DNA of 34,410 nt from Candidatus Woesearchaeota archaeon (lineage in GTDB: Archaea; Nanobdellota; Nanobdellia; Woesearchaeales; JAGWAF01). The DNA is taken from contig JAGWAF010000026.1 of the NCBI GenBank assembly GCA_018302085.1, positions 1-34,410 on the forward strand, written 5' to 3'. The notes under the pieces are model-generated. The model did no database searches and had not been told where the DNA came from. It saw only the letters and a program-made list of their open reading frames with translations. Positions 7,596-16,271 of the stretch are shown in pieces; position 1 is the stretch's first letter; each line of letters starts with the position of its first letter. Made by a program: the position numbers and the translations under genes.

Positions 7596-8843
7596 ATGGC
7601 TTTACGAGCAGCTTCAGGAGCAAAAAGTCAGTTCTACAAGGCAGATGCGGGGCAAATGATTGATGGCGGTATCCTGATCTTTGACGAGTCACAAAATAGT
7701 CAGGAGGGGCAAGCGTTAGAAAGAGTTTACACGGACGGAACCAACGAAAACCCGAGTCACGAAACACTTGATAAAAATAATCAATATAAAAGAATTGAGA
7801 TCAAGGAGATAAACGCATGTTGGCGCAACAGCATAAACACCCCTGAAGATGATGGTGGGCAATTATGCAACCGTTACACTATGTTCAATGTCGATGAGAG
7901 CCTGGTACAAGACGAGCTTGTTTATCTTCACCAAATTGAAAAACTTGCCTTTGGTGGAGATGATTCACAAAATAATGAAGATTTTCTTGTGGGTAAAGCG
8001 TTAACAGATATTATCAAAAAAGATCCTATAAACGTGTTTGTCCCGTACGCTCATCTTTTACAACTATCTGACAAAAGTAACCGTCGAAGTTTTCCAAAAT
8101 TCTTGAACTTTATCAAATGTGTTACTTATGTCCATCGCTTTCAAAGAAAAAAAATAATGGGCTACCACATATCAACTTATGATGACCTCGAAATTGCCAA
8201 GCTAGTATGGGACAAAGTCAATAAAATGGAATCTCTGCATATTCGATCTAAAGATCAGTTAGTACTCGCTGTTTTGGGAAGTGATGAATGGATGAGTATA
8301 GACGATATTCATCAAAACCCTGATGTGAACAAAACCATGAGCAGAAATGCTGTCAACCATGCACTATTCAAAATGAAAGAACAGGGTTACGTGGACAGAA
8401 GAAAATCTGATATTGCTCCCAACAAGTACGAGTGGCAGGCTTTCCGCAACTTATCGCAACTTTCCATCAACTTTTCAAAAGAGAAATTCACAAGAGAAAG
8501 CTTAAAACATGCAACATCAAGCCTCTTGTCAAATGTTACATTTTTAACTTCTCAAATTCCTGTGAACACAGAGGATGAACAGTTCGAACAACTTTTTCAA
8601 GAAATAACTTCTCCTTCTGTGAATTTTGAAAAATTGAAAAGTTTAATTCAGAAAGATGAGGAAAAGACGCAGCATTATGAAAAACAAGTGGAAGAAGGAA
8701 AATTAGCGGCTGATAAGTTAATGATAAGTTCTGAAAAGAAGGGCAAAATTGATCTTCGAGCACGTTCCGACTTGTTAGCTAAGGGCTTACCCCTTGAAAA
8801 AATAAAGGAATTAGAATCAGGAAAGCAAAAACAACTCGCGTAA
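7596..8843 (+). CDS. N-terminally truncated P-loop ATPase (primase/helicase-like, mobile-element type) with C-terminal winged-helix-like region
   Basis: Starts almost at Walker B (AASGAKSQFYKADAGQMIDGGILIFDESQN); no Walker A in the ORF. HRFQRKK and a helix-rich C-terminus. Confidence 0.5.
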   Translation: MALRAASGAKSQFYKADAGQMIDGGILIFDESQNSQEGQALERVYTDGTNENPSHETLDKNNQYKRIEIKEINACWRNSINTPEDDGGQLCNRYTMFNVDESLVQDELVYLHQIEKLAFGGDDSQNNEDFLVGKALTDIIKKDPINVFVPYAHLLQLSDKSNRRSFPKFLNFIKCVTYVHRFQRKKIMGYHISTYDDLEIAKLVWDKVNKMESLHIRSKDQLVLAVLGSDEWMSIDDIHQNPDVNKTMSRNAVNHALFKMKEQGYVDRRKSDIAPNKYEWQAFRNLSQLSINFSKEKFTRESLKHATSSLLSNVTFLTSQIPVNTEDEQFEQLFQEITSPSVNFEKLKSLIQKDEEKTQHYEKQVEEGKLAADKLMISSEKKGKIDLRARSDLLAKGLPLEKIKELESGKQKQLA

Positions 8844-8919
8844 CTTTTAAATAGTTGTAAGGATACAATACTGTTGGCAAGTTCGTTGATCACAGGTAGG
8901 CAGTGTGCTTGTGGCTACT

Positions 8920-8939
8920 GCTGAGCAGCGCTGCTCAGC
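8920..8939. repeat. Perfect 20-bp GC-rich palindrome
   Basis: GCTGAGCAGC|GCTGCTCAGC, followed by further CTCAG repeats. Confidence 0.9.
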
Positions 8940-8975
8940 GCTCAGTACTCAGCACTCGAACTGGAGGGTGAAGTT

Positions 8976-9419
8976 ATGGTTTTAGAATGTCCAATCTGTA
9001 AGAAAAAAGTTAAAAATTCTCAAGGTTTAGCGGGACATACGAACTTCGCGCACAAAACAACTAATGGCATCGCAGGGGATGTTGTTCTAAAACAAAAGCG
9101 GCAGGCTGTTGAATATCCTTTTGCAAACCATGACTGTGATGAGCACAGAGACCCGTTTCTCAAGCTTGGCTTAATTCTGGGTTTTGCGAAGACTGTTGAG
9201 GAGCTCCGCGAAAAGCAGATGCGTTTATTTCAGCTAATGTTATTGGAGGATCCCGAGTTTCTTAGGCAATCGATGGAAGAAGAAAATCCAATCCGAACCG
9301 TTGAGGATTTAAGAAAAATATTCTGGTTCTGGAGAGAGGCAGGACTGGTAGAAACTTTTCGTGATTTTGAAAAGAAAGCTAGAGCATTGTCGTACCTTGA
9401 CCAGACCGTGTATCAATAG
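8976..9419 (+). CDS. Small C2H2 zinc-finger protein
   Basis: MVLECPICKKKVKNSQGLAGHTNFAHK (CxxC...HxxxxH); RBS-like ggagggtga upstream. Confidence 0.7.
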   Translation: MVLECPICKKKVKNSQGLAGHTNFAHKTTNGIAGDVVLKQKRQAVEYPFANHDCDEHRDPFLKLGLILGFAKTVEELREKQMRLFQLMLLEDPEFLRQSMEEENPIRTVEDLRKIFWFWREAGLVETFRDFEKKARALSYLDQTVYQ

Positions 9420-9593
9420 CGATAACCCTCATTTGTTATCCTAGGAGTGCATGGCTGTATTCGGTACCGATCCTATAATTGTTGGGAGATCTTTCTTTAG
9501 CTGGGTTAATGGTAGGCTTTTATACTAACAGTGAGTCTTTTGGGGTATGTTCTGTTAACCTTTAAATATTCTAGTCTTTACTCATTAAATAAG

Positions 9594-11210
9594 ATGAAGT
9601 TGGACTTTGGTACTACTATAACTGGTATTAGGTATACTTTGAGAGCATTTATTTTAGTTACCAATCCGATTAACGTCCTAGACCTAATGTTTGAAGGTCT
9701 AGATATTCTTAGAGAAATTGATGCCTCACAAGATAAGAGAACATTAGAGCGAGATTTTGCAAGAGTTAAAGAATTTTATTCTGATTTAAAGCAGCGTGTA
9801 AATCCTTTTTTAAGTATCGTTGAAGGCTACCTTGCTAGAGAATATGCTAATGCTGAGCAACTTAAAACGGCGCAAAAAGAACTTCTGAGACGATTAGATG
9901 GGTTACGTTATACGGCTCCTTCTGGAAGTGTTATAGAGAAGACCCTAAGAATTCTGTCAGGAGTTAGTCGTGGGGACCAAGGCAGTATCGACGAGCTAGT
10001 GCATTTACAAACGGGGCATAACCAAGAAAATTGGCTTTTACCAAAAATGTTCGGTGATGATATCCTGAGAGTTTTACGGCAACGAGCTATACGACTCACA
10101 AGACTACCTATGCGGCCATATGAATTTGATCCATCTAAGTTGAATATTCTTGCTTTGCATGAAGGCCGAATCGAGGCGTATCATCTTCCTACGGAAAGAA
10201 TAGGTGATATTATTCAGCATTCGGGTGCACAAAGAGGTATTGAACCGATAGTGCTTGGTGGGCATAACGAAGAAGGAATTATTTTTTTAGATAAAGAAAC
10301 CTCACTAGAGTTGGTGATAACAAAGACCGTCAAAATCAAAGGTCATGCGAATAGTATGAACCCTATCGAAGTTAACGGAAGAATTATAGATTTTGATGCG
10401 GCTGATACCAGAATAGCCTATGACATCGAGAGGGGAAAAAGGGCGTTTAAACTACCTAAGGAGATATTTCCTTATACTGTTTCTCGTGTCGATGGAAAAA
10501 TTTTAGTGAATACAAGGCCTGGTAATAGTGTTTTTTATAATTTAAAGTCTAGAAGAAACGCTTTTGTTTTAGAAACAACTAATTTAAGCTATGTGAACGA
10601 GTTTGAAGGAGACCTTCTAGTTCTGGCAGGAGATTTTAGGACGTTCTATAGCCTAAGAAGTGGGAGAGCTGTAGCAAGATCTTCTAGAGAGGTACTCTGG
10701 AAAATAATAAACAATGGCCGTCAAAACTTAGTTATGGATATTAAGGATCGTAGAACGTTTTACGAATTTCCAAGTGGAAACGTAGCTTTCCAATTACCTA
10801 AGAGGGTACATCTGGTTCAGGGGGAGAGGGAATTTGACGATACCCTATTAGTGTTAGCAGATGATACAAGAACAATTTATGATTTGCGTACAGGAGAAAA
10901 AGTATCTGAACTTCCTTATCGCATGGACAATGTTAAGATCGCCCATCAGGGAAGAACTTTTATTTTATGTAATTACCCTTTGGAAAATGGTTTTTGTGTG
11001 AATCACCCCTCTTTCTTTGATGTTGTATCAGGTAAAAAGGTATTCAGCTTTCCTCCGGGCGTCTCTGTTGGTTTGCACCACAGTCTTATTCCAGCATTCA
11101 AGGGGGACTTTGTTACATGTCACCAGACATATCCATCGATGTGGGCAAACGATCCTGGCTTCGTAAACACTTATATCTTCTTTAGATTAGAATACAAAAA
11201 AAGTAATTAA
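9594..11210 (+). CDS. Hypothetical protein with repeated beta-propeller-like units
   Basis: Recurrent D.RT.Y...SG...F.LP units (FRTFYSLRSGRAV, RRTFYEFPSGNVAFQLP, TRTIYDLRTGEKVSELP). TATA-like sequence upstream of the ATG at 9594. Confidence 0.55.
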   Translation: MKLDFGTTITGIRYTLRAFILVTNPINVLDLMFEGLDILREIDASQDKRTLERDFARVKEFYSDLKQRVNPFLSIVEGYLAREYANAEQLKTAQKELLRRLDGLRYTAPSGSVIEKTLRILSGVSRGDQGSIDELVHLQTGHNQENWLLPKMFGDDILRVLRQRAIRLTRLPMRPYEFDPSKLNILALHEGRIEAYHLPTERIGDIIQHSGAQRGIEPIVLGGHNEEGIIFLDKETSLELVITKTVKIKGHANSMNPIEVNGRIIDFDAADTRIAYDIERGKRAFKLPKEIFPYTVSRVDGKILVNTRPGNSVFYNLKSRRNAFVLETTNLSYVNEFEGDLLVLAGDFRTFYSLRSGRAVARSSREVLWKIINNGRQNLVMDIKDRRTFYEFPSGNVAFQLPKRVHLVQGEREFDDTLLVLADDTRTIYDLRTGEKVSELPYRMDNVKIAHQGRTFILCNYPLENGFCVNHPSFFDVVSGKKVFSFPPGVSVGLHHSLIPAFKGDFVTCHQTYPSMWANDPGFVNTYIFFRLEYKKSN

Positions 11211-11398
11211 AAAGCGATCTAACTCCCACTAGCTGTTCCGAATTTAATCAAAAACACATATAGCCTATCGACCAAATGAGCGGAGATTACCTAAATATTT
11301 TTTTACACTTAATTTTGAAAAGGTTTTAAAGATCCAACCACACCCATCATTTATCGACCGTTATTTGATACTGTATTTTTTGTGGATTTTATAGTGCT

Positions 11399-11608
11399 CT
11401 AAGTGCATGACCCTTTTTTGATAATAGTGTAACAACTACCATAACTCAGATTCATTCTCTTTGATACAGCATGTACAGATTTGAGTTCATTGTAAAGCTC
11501 CAGAGCTCGTTTTCTTTGAAATTCGCTTACTGAAGGTCTTCCAAGTTTCTTACCTTCTGAAACTGCTCTGCGGAGCCCTGATTTAGTTCTCTCACTGATT
11601 TTTTCTCT
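11399..11608 (-). pseudogene. Remnant of serine recombinase/resolvase C-terminus
   Basis: Minus-strand translation REKISERTKSGLRRAVSEGKKLGRPSVSEFQRKRALELYNELKSVHAVSKRMNLSYGSCYTIIKKGSCT*, bounded by an upstream TGA. No catalytic domain is present. Confidence 0.7.
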
Positions 11609-11676
11609 TCACATTGACTTTCAGAGTCGTCGTTTCTATCAACCACAAACCCCAAACCACGAACCAAAGAAAAACA

Positions 11677-11750
11677 CGCCCTCGCTGGGATTCGAACCCA
11701 GGTTACAAGCTCCGCAAGCTCGTGTACTATCCAAGCTATACTACAAGGGC
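11677..11750 (-). tRNA. tRNA-Arg (GCG anticodon)
   Basis: GCCCTTG acceptor / CGAGGGC + G; D-stem GTAT/GTAC; anticodon stem CGAGC-TTGCGGA-GCTTG; T-arm CTGGG-TTCGAAT-CCCAG. Confidence 0.93.
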
Positions 11751-11895
11751 AGTTCTCAAAAAAAGAAAGGCAATGCATTATTAAAGCTTTTCATAATTAT
11801 TTTCTATACTGTAAATTAATAAAGGTGATCTCAATCCCCGTCGCTATACTAACCTTTATAAAACCGTGCCATGTTTTTTTGAGTGAGTGAAGAAC

Positions 11896-12918
11896 ATGAG
11901 TGAAGAAAATGACATTGGTACACTTTTGCAGCGTCTCCAAGACGAATCTAATTTTGAAGCGCCAGAGTTTACTCCAGAGGCTCAGCGAGAAAAACGTGCG
12001 GCTGCAAAAAAATTTGTAAAAGAAGCAAGTGATCACCCAGATGGCGGTATCTACCTTGACGCTGTTCAAGCAATTGACGGAATTATCCGTATAGCAATAG
12101 ATAATCCTCTTGCAGAAGGTCTCGTAGAAGCAACGTCGCAGGCGGGACGTAGCATAATTAGACTGGCTCAAAATAGCTGCCGATTAAGTGAACAACTCGA
12201 TGCTGAGCGTAAACAAGCTGATTATTTACGAAAACAAATCGAAGCTCAAGGTAAACAACTTGAAGCCGTTAAGTACGCAGCCGAACGAGATCGTTTAATG
12301 AAAGGATTCTATAATCAGAACAGTTCGGAAGTTAAAAGTTTGGAGCTCATTGCTGAGGCTGTTAAATTAGAGCAACCTGTTGCTCTTGCATATGCGGACA
12401 TTGATGATTTTGGTGAGTTTAACGATACCTATGGTCACGATCATGGAGACGTTGCCTTACGGCATGTTGCAAAAGTTGCCGCGGCATGTTTTGGAGAAGG
12501 ACCTGAATTGCTCCGCTTTCGCTCTCAGGGTGAGGAACTTACTTTTCTTGTACGAGGTTTGACACAAGACAAACTTGCTCAACGTATGGACGCATTCAGA
12601 ATAAGACTTGCAGAGAGTCAAATCGGTGTTGATGAGGCAGATGATAACAACTGGATGGAACCTTATGGGAGGGACATTCATAACGTACTTGTTGAACCTT
12701 ACAAATATGCTAACGAGATCAATATCACCATAGGAGTGTGCGATAATGCTGCTATTGGTATGCAAGTGGTTGGTATGCAAGTGGAATCAATGCCAGGCTT
12801 CCTCGCCAAACTCAGACGACTTTCTGACGCTAATATGCGTATTGCAAAAGCGGCAGGAAAAAATCGTGTTTACTTAGGTAACGATGCTCAGCCTTATTCT
12901 TCCCAACCTAATCTTTAA
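11896..12918 (+). CDS. GGDEF-like domain protein with degenerate signature (SQGEEL)
   Basis: ALAYADIDDFGEFNDTYGHDHGDVALRHVAKVAA...RFRSQGEELTFLV. TATA-like aacctttataaaa at about 11852. Confidence 0.8.
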   Translation: MSEENDIGTLLQRLQDESNFEAPEFTPEAQREKRAAAKKFVKEASDHPDGGIYLDAVQAIDGIIRIAIDNPLAEGLVEATSQAGRSIIRLAQNSCRLSEQLDAERKQADYLRKQIEAQGKQLEAVKYAAERDRLMKGFYNQNSSEVKSLELIAEAVKLEQPVALAYADIDDFGEFNDTYGHDHGDVALRHVAKVAAACFGEGPELLRFRSQGEELTFLVRGLTQDKLAQRMDAFRIRLAESQIGVDEADDNNWMEPYGRDIHNVLVEPYKYANEINITIGVCDNAAIGMQVVGMQVESMPGFLAKLRRLSDANMRIAKAAGKNRVYLGNDAQPYSSQPNL

Positions 12919-12954
12919 AAAGAATCGTCCATTCTTGTTTTCGGGAGGAAGAAT

Positions 12955-13548
12955 ATGGGTCTTATTGTAGTTCCGAATGAAGAAGAATTGTCTTTTCCTA
13001 CAAAGGAAGCATATCTATCGGAGATGGAAACGATTCTCAGAAATGAAAATGGTCTTCATGCTTTAGCAATCTTTGATATTGATCAATTCAAGGCTTGGTA
13101 CCACAAGTTCGGGCGTAGACAACGGGAGGTTGTCGTGAATGGAATCCTTGACCATCTTAGAGAGGGAAATCCTCTTTACCATGCACGTATTTATTGGGAT
13201 TGCTTTGTGACTTTGGTTGAAGGCGAAGAAGGGAGCGTAACGAATCGCGTTGCTGAGATTATTAACCAAGTAAAAGAAACCACGTTTCCTCTCTGTAGCG
13301 AAGCTCTGGAAAAACCTGGAAAGTATATGCGACAGACAAATGTAACCTTTAAGGGTCAGGTCATCGGTGTGTTAGACCCACAAAAAGTAACAATGCACGC
13401 AGGCATTTGTATTTTTGAACCGGGGGCTCCCTTAGAGGGAATTTTAGCGATGAGCTCGGCAGCTCTTGAAGATGCCAGAGAAATGCCGATTACTGAGCAA
13501 CCTCGGTATAAAGTTCATCACTGGGATGCACGATGGGATAACCTATAG
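12955..13548 (+). CDS. Second GGDEF-fold-like protein, signature lost (YWDCF)
   Basis: LHALAIFDIDQFKAWYHKFGRRQREVVVNGILDHL...ARIYWDCFVTLVEG aligns in register with the GGDEF N-half. RBS-like gggagga upstream. Confidence 0.55.
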   Translation: MGLIVVPNEEELSFPTKEAYLSEMETILRNENGLHALAIFDIDQFKAWYHKFGRRQREVVVNGILDHLREGNPLYHARIYWDCFVTLVEGEEGSVTNRVAEIINQVKETTFPLCSEALEKPGKYMRQTNVTFKGQVIGVLDPQKVTMHAGICIFEPGAPLEGILAMSSAALEDAREMPITEQPRYKVHHWDARWDNL

Positions 13549-14194
13549 TACTCGGCGCTCTCCTTCCCACACAAGGGCCATCTTCTGTTCTGAAGCCTGC
13601 CGCTTTCAAATTATCTCGGACAACTCTGGCACAGGAGTATGTTGCTAGGATTGCGTTGTCTTTCATGGCTTTTCTTATGTCTTCAAAAAATGCTTGTGAC
13701 CACAATTCAGGGCAAACTTTAGGAGAGAAAGGATCGAGAAACACTGCGTCGACAGTATTCTTTTCTATTTTTTTTATGCTATCTAGTGCATCTTCGAGAA
13801 AGAGATGAAATGTAACATTTTCTTTTTTCACAGTTTTTTTAGTCTCTAAAAATTCGCTTACCATTTTTTTAATTAGGGGAAATGATTCAATCTTTGGCGA
13901 CAACAAAAGCAAATTCTTCAGAACTTCTTCATCGTTTTCCAAGGCAAAAATTTCAACCTCGCAGTTCGGATTATTTTTTTTAATCACATCAAGCGCGACG
14001 GCCGTGTTATACCCCAAACCAAAACAAATGTCAAGCAAAACAGCTTTTTGATTTTTTGCCTTTTCAGCTATCTTACATGGCACTACAAATTTTTCCATGG
14101 CTTCTTCTATGGCGCCGCTCTTGGAATGGTAGGTTTCCTGAAATTTAAGCGAAAAAAGGGTCTCGGAGCCATCCCCTGTAGTAATCTTTTCCAT
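13490..14194 (-). CDS. MnmC-like SAM-dependent methyltransferase (tRNA wobble U modification family)
   Basis: TGDGSETLFS..., LDICFGLGYNTAVAL, VDAVFLDPFSPKVCPELWS, ATYSCARVVRDNLKAAGF. Start at 14194 preferred. Confidence 0.85.
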   Translation of the reverse strand: MEKITTGDGSETLFSLKFQETYHSKSGAIEEAMEKFVVPCKIAEKAKNQKAVLLDICFGLGYNTAVALDVIKKNNPNCEVEIFALENDEEVLKNLLLLSPKIESFPLIKKMVSEFLETKKTVKKENVTFHLFLEDALDSIKKIEKNTVDAVFLDPFSPKVCPELWSQAFFEDIRKAMKDNAILATYSCARVVRDNLKAAGFRTEDGPCVGRRAPSTIGYPIVHPSDELYTEVAQ

Positions 14195-14266
14195 ATTGAT
14201 GTAAATGTATACTTCTTTTTTAAAGCCTGCGAAATGTATATAAATACGGCCCAGGTCGATAATGTC

Positions 14267-15796
14267 ATGGACATCCACCTTATTCTCAAAGCAGTGGAAG
14301 ACTACCAGTTAGCTATGGCCAATGAGACATATCCCTACCTTGTTGGGCAGAAAAAGGCTGTCGCTACTGCCAAAATTACGAAAAAATATGCAAAAATCTT
14401 TACCCCTGCAGCAATCAAGCTTGTGCAAAAATCGTACGAAGAAGCTACTGGGGATGTAAAGCGTCAAAGAAAACTTCTCTTACACTATCTCGTACAACTT
14501 TGCCTGGAACAAAAAGTTGCAAAACTTAATGATGCGATGGACAACTATGGAGCCAAGGCAAGCATTGTCGTTGATAAAAAGAAAGTGCCATACCTGAATG
14601 TGCATGGACTGTTACAGAATACCACTTCCCATGGCAAAAGAAGTTTTATCGTAGAGCGAACGATGCCTATCAAGAAAAAACTTGCACTCCTTGCAAAGAA
14701 AAGACACGACTTAATTAATACAACGATCAAACACCTCGGACTTGGAAGTTATTATTCTTTTTTTTCAGAATACAAAGATCATGATCTTCTTTCTTTGTGT
14801 GAAGAATTACGTGGATTCTTACTTGCAACGGAAAAGGCTTATTTACCATTACTTGAAGAACATTTACATCAAATACATGTTGAACTGAAAGATGCTGAGC
14901 AGCACGACATCGCTTACATCATGCGAGCAACAGCATTTGACAAATTTTTCCATAAAGATAAACTTGTTTCAACCTTGAAAAAAACCTTGCTTGCCATGGG
15001 CTATGATTTAGGTAAACAAGACAACATTCTCTTAGATGCCGAAGACAGGCCAACAAAACAGCCACGAGCATTTTGCTTTCCATTCGTGATTCCCGACGAT
15101 ATTCGTTTTGTTGTAAAACCAGCAGGAGGCCCGGGGGATTATGACACGATCCTCCACGAAGCAGGGCACGCAGAACAAATGGTGCACATTGACAAAAATC
15201 TTCCGTACGTTTACAAAATGCTTGGAGATTATACTCTCTCTGAGGGATTCGCTTATTTGTTTGAATATCTTATCATGGACGAAGATTGGTTACACTATTA
15301 CGTTCATATGGACAAGAAAACCTTCTACAAGTTTGAAAGGTTTCAACTCTTCCAAAAAATGATGTTCATTCGAAGGTATGCGGCCAAATTACTTTATGAA
15401 ATCAAATTACATTCAGGTGATTACCGCAAACTTGGCAGGAATTTCAAGTCATGTAATGGAACATACAAAAATATCTCGGAAATGTACGCAACCATTCTTG
15501 GAAATGCAACCCATGTAAAGTACGAGGAAGTCAATGCACTACTCGATTTAGATGATGGCTTTTACACCGCAGATTATTGCACGGCTTGGCTCATCCAGGC
15601 TCAATTAGAGGAGCATCTTTGCAAAAACTATGGCATGACTTGGTTTTTGAATCCGAAAGTAAAATCATTTTTGAATGCAATGTACGCCTGCGGAAATCAG
15701 TATGACGCCGGCACGTTAATCAAACGTTTTCTTGGAGAAGGGTTGGATAGCGCAGCGCTGAAGAAGGAATTTGAACATCTTTTACGAAATGCTTAA
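14267..15796 (+). CDS. M3-like (oligoendopeptidase-type) zinc metallopeptidase
   Basis: DTILHEAGHAEQMVH (HExxH-type) and EGFAYLFEYL. ATG at 14267 preferred. Confidence 0.8.
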   Translation: MDIHLILKAVEDYQLAMANETYPYLVGQKKAVATAKITKKYAKIFTPAAIKLVQKSYEEATGDVKRQRKLLLHYLVQLCLEQKVAKLNDAMDNYGAKASIVVDKKKVPYLNVHGLLQNTTSHGKRSFIVERTMPIKKKLALLAKKRHDLINTTIKHLGLGSYYSFFSEYKDHDLLSLCEELRGFLLATEKAYLPLLEEHLHQIHVELKDAEQHDIAYIMRATAFDKFFHKDKLVSTLKKTLLAMGYDLGKQDNILLDAEDRPTKQPRAFCFPFVIPDDIRFVVKPAGGPGDYDTILHEAGHAEQMVHIDKNLPYVYKMLGDYTLSEGFAYLFEYLIMDEDWLHYYVHMDKKTFYKFERFQLFQKMMFIRRYAAKLLYEIKLHSGDYRKLGRNFKSCNGTYKNISEMYATILGNATHVKYEEVNALLDLDDGFYTADYCTAWLIQAQLEEHLCKNYGMTWFLNPKVKSFLNAMYACGNQYDAGTLIKRFLGEGLDSAALKKEFEHLLRNA

Positions 15797-16271
15797 AAAA
15801 GCAAGGTATTCTTTTTGCCGTATGGCAGATATTCCCGAACTGAAAAGTCTTGAGAAAGCGTTCCAGTACAATAAGGCTATCCCACTCATGGGTTTTAAGG
15901 GGCAGCTCGATCAACTGATTACTATTATCACCTCACTCTTCGAGAAAATTGGGATTGGAAATGATATGCCAAGCTACACTGCATTTCTCAAATTGCAAGA
16001 GATCAGAGAGGAATTGATGGTGTACCATGACGTGCATAAAATTTCCTTGCTCTCTTTAACTCATAAAGATCCAAAGCTTGTTGAATTTTGGGATGTGTTT
16101 CAGCATATCGATCAGCACATGAGGGGCATCATTGGAGGTATTGAGAAAGAAAGTGTTAATCTTGCGATGACGTATGGAAAAGAAAACTATCATCACGCTC
16201 AAAAAACGTTAAAATACTGTGCAAACCAACTCAATAGAGTTAAACAACAACTCCAGGTTCTTTACTCATGA
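15789..16271 (+). CDS. Hypothetical protein
   Basis: ORF tightly packed (overlapping) with neighbours on the same strand. Confidence 0.6.
   Translation: MLKKARYSFCRMADIPELKSLEKAFQYNKAIPLMGFKGQLDQLITIITSLFEKIGIGNDMPSYTAFLKLQEIREELMVYHDVHKISLLSLTHKDPKLVEFWDVFQHIDQHMRGIIGGIEKESVNLAMTYGKENYHHAQKTLKYCANQLNRVKQQLQVLYS

Noticed and set aside
9414-9445. GATAAC...GTTATC hairpin after the Zn-finger gene as another K element
   Set aside because: Only one clear hairpin with a short loop; no partner hairpin with complementary loop was found.
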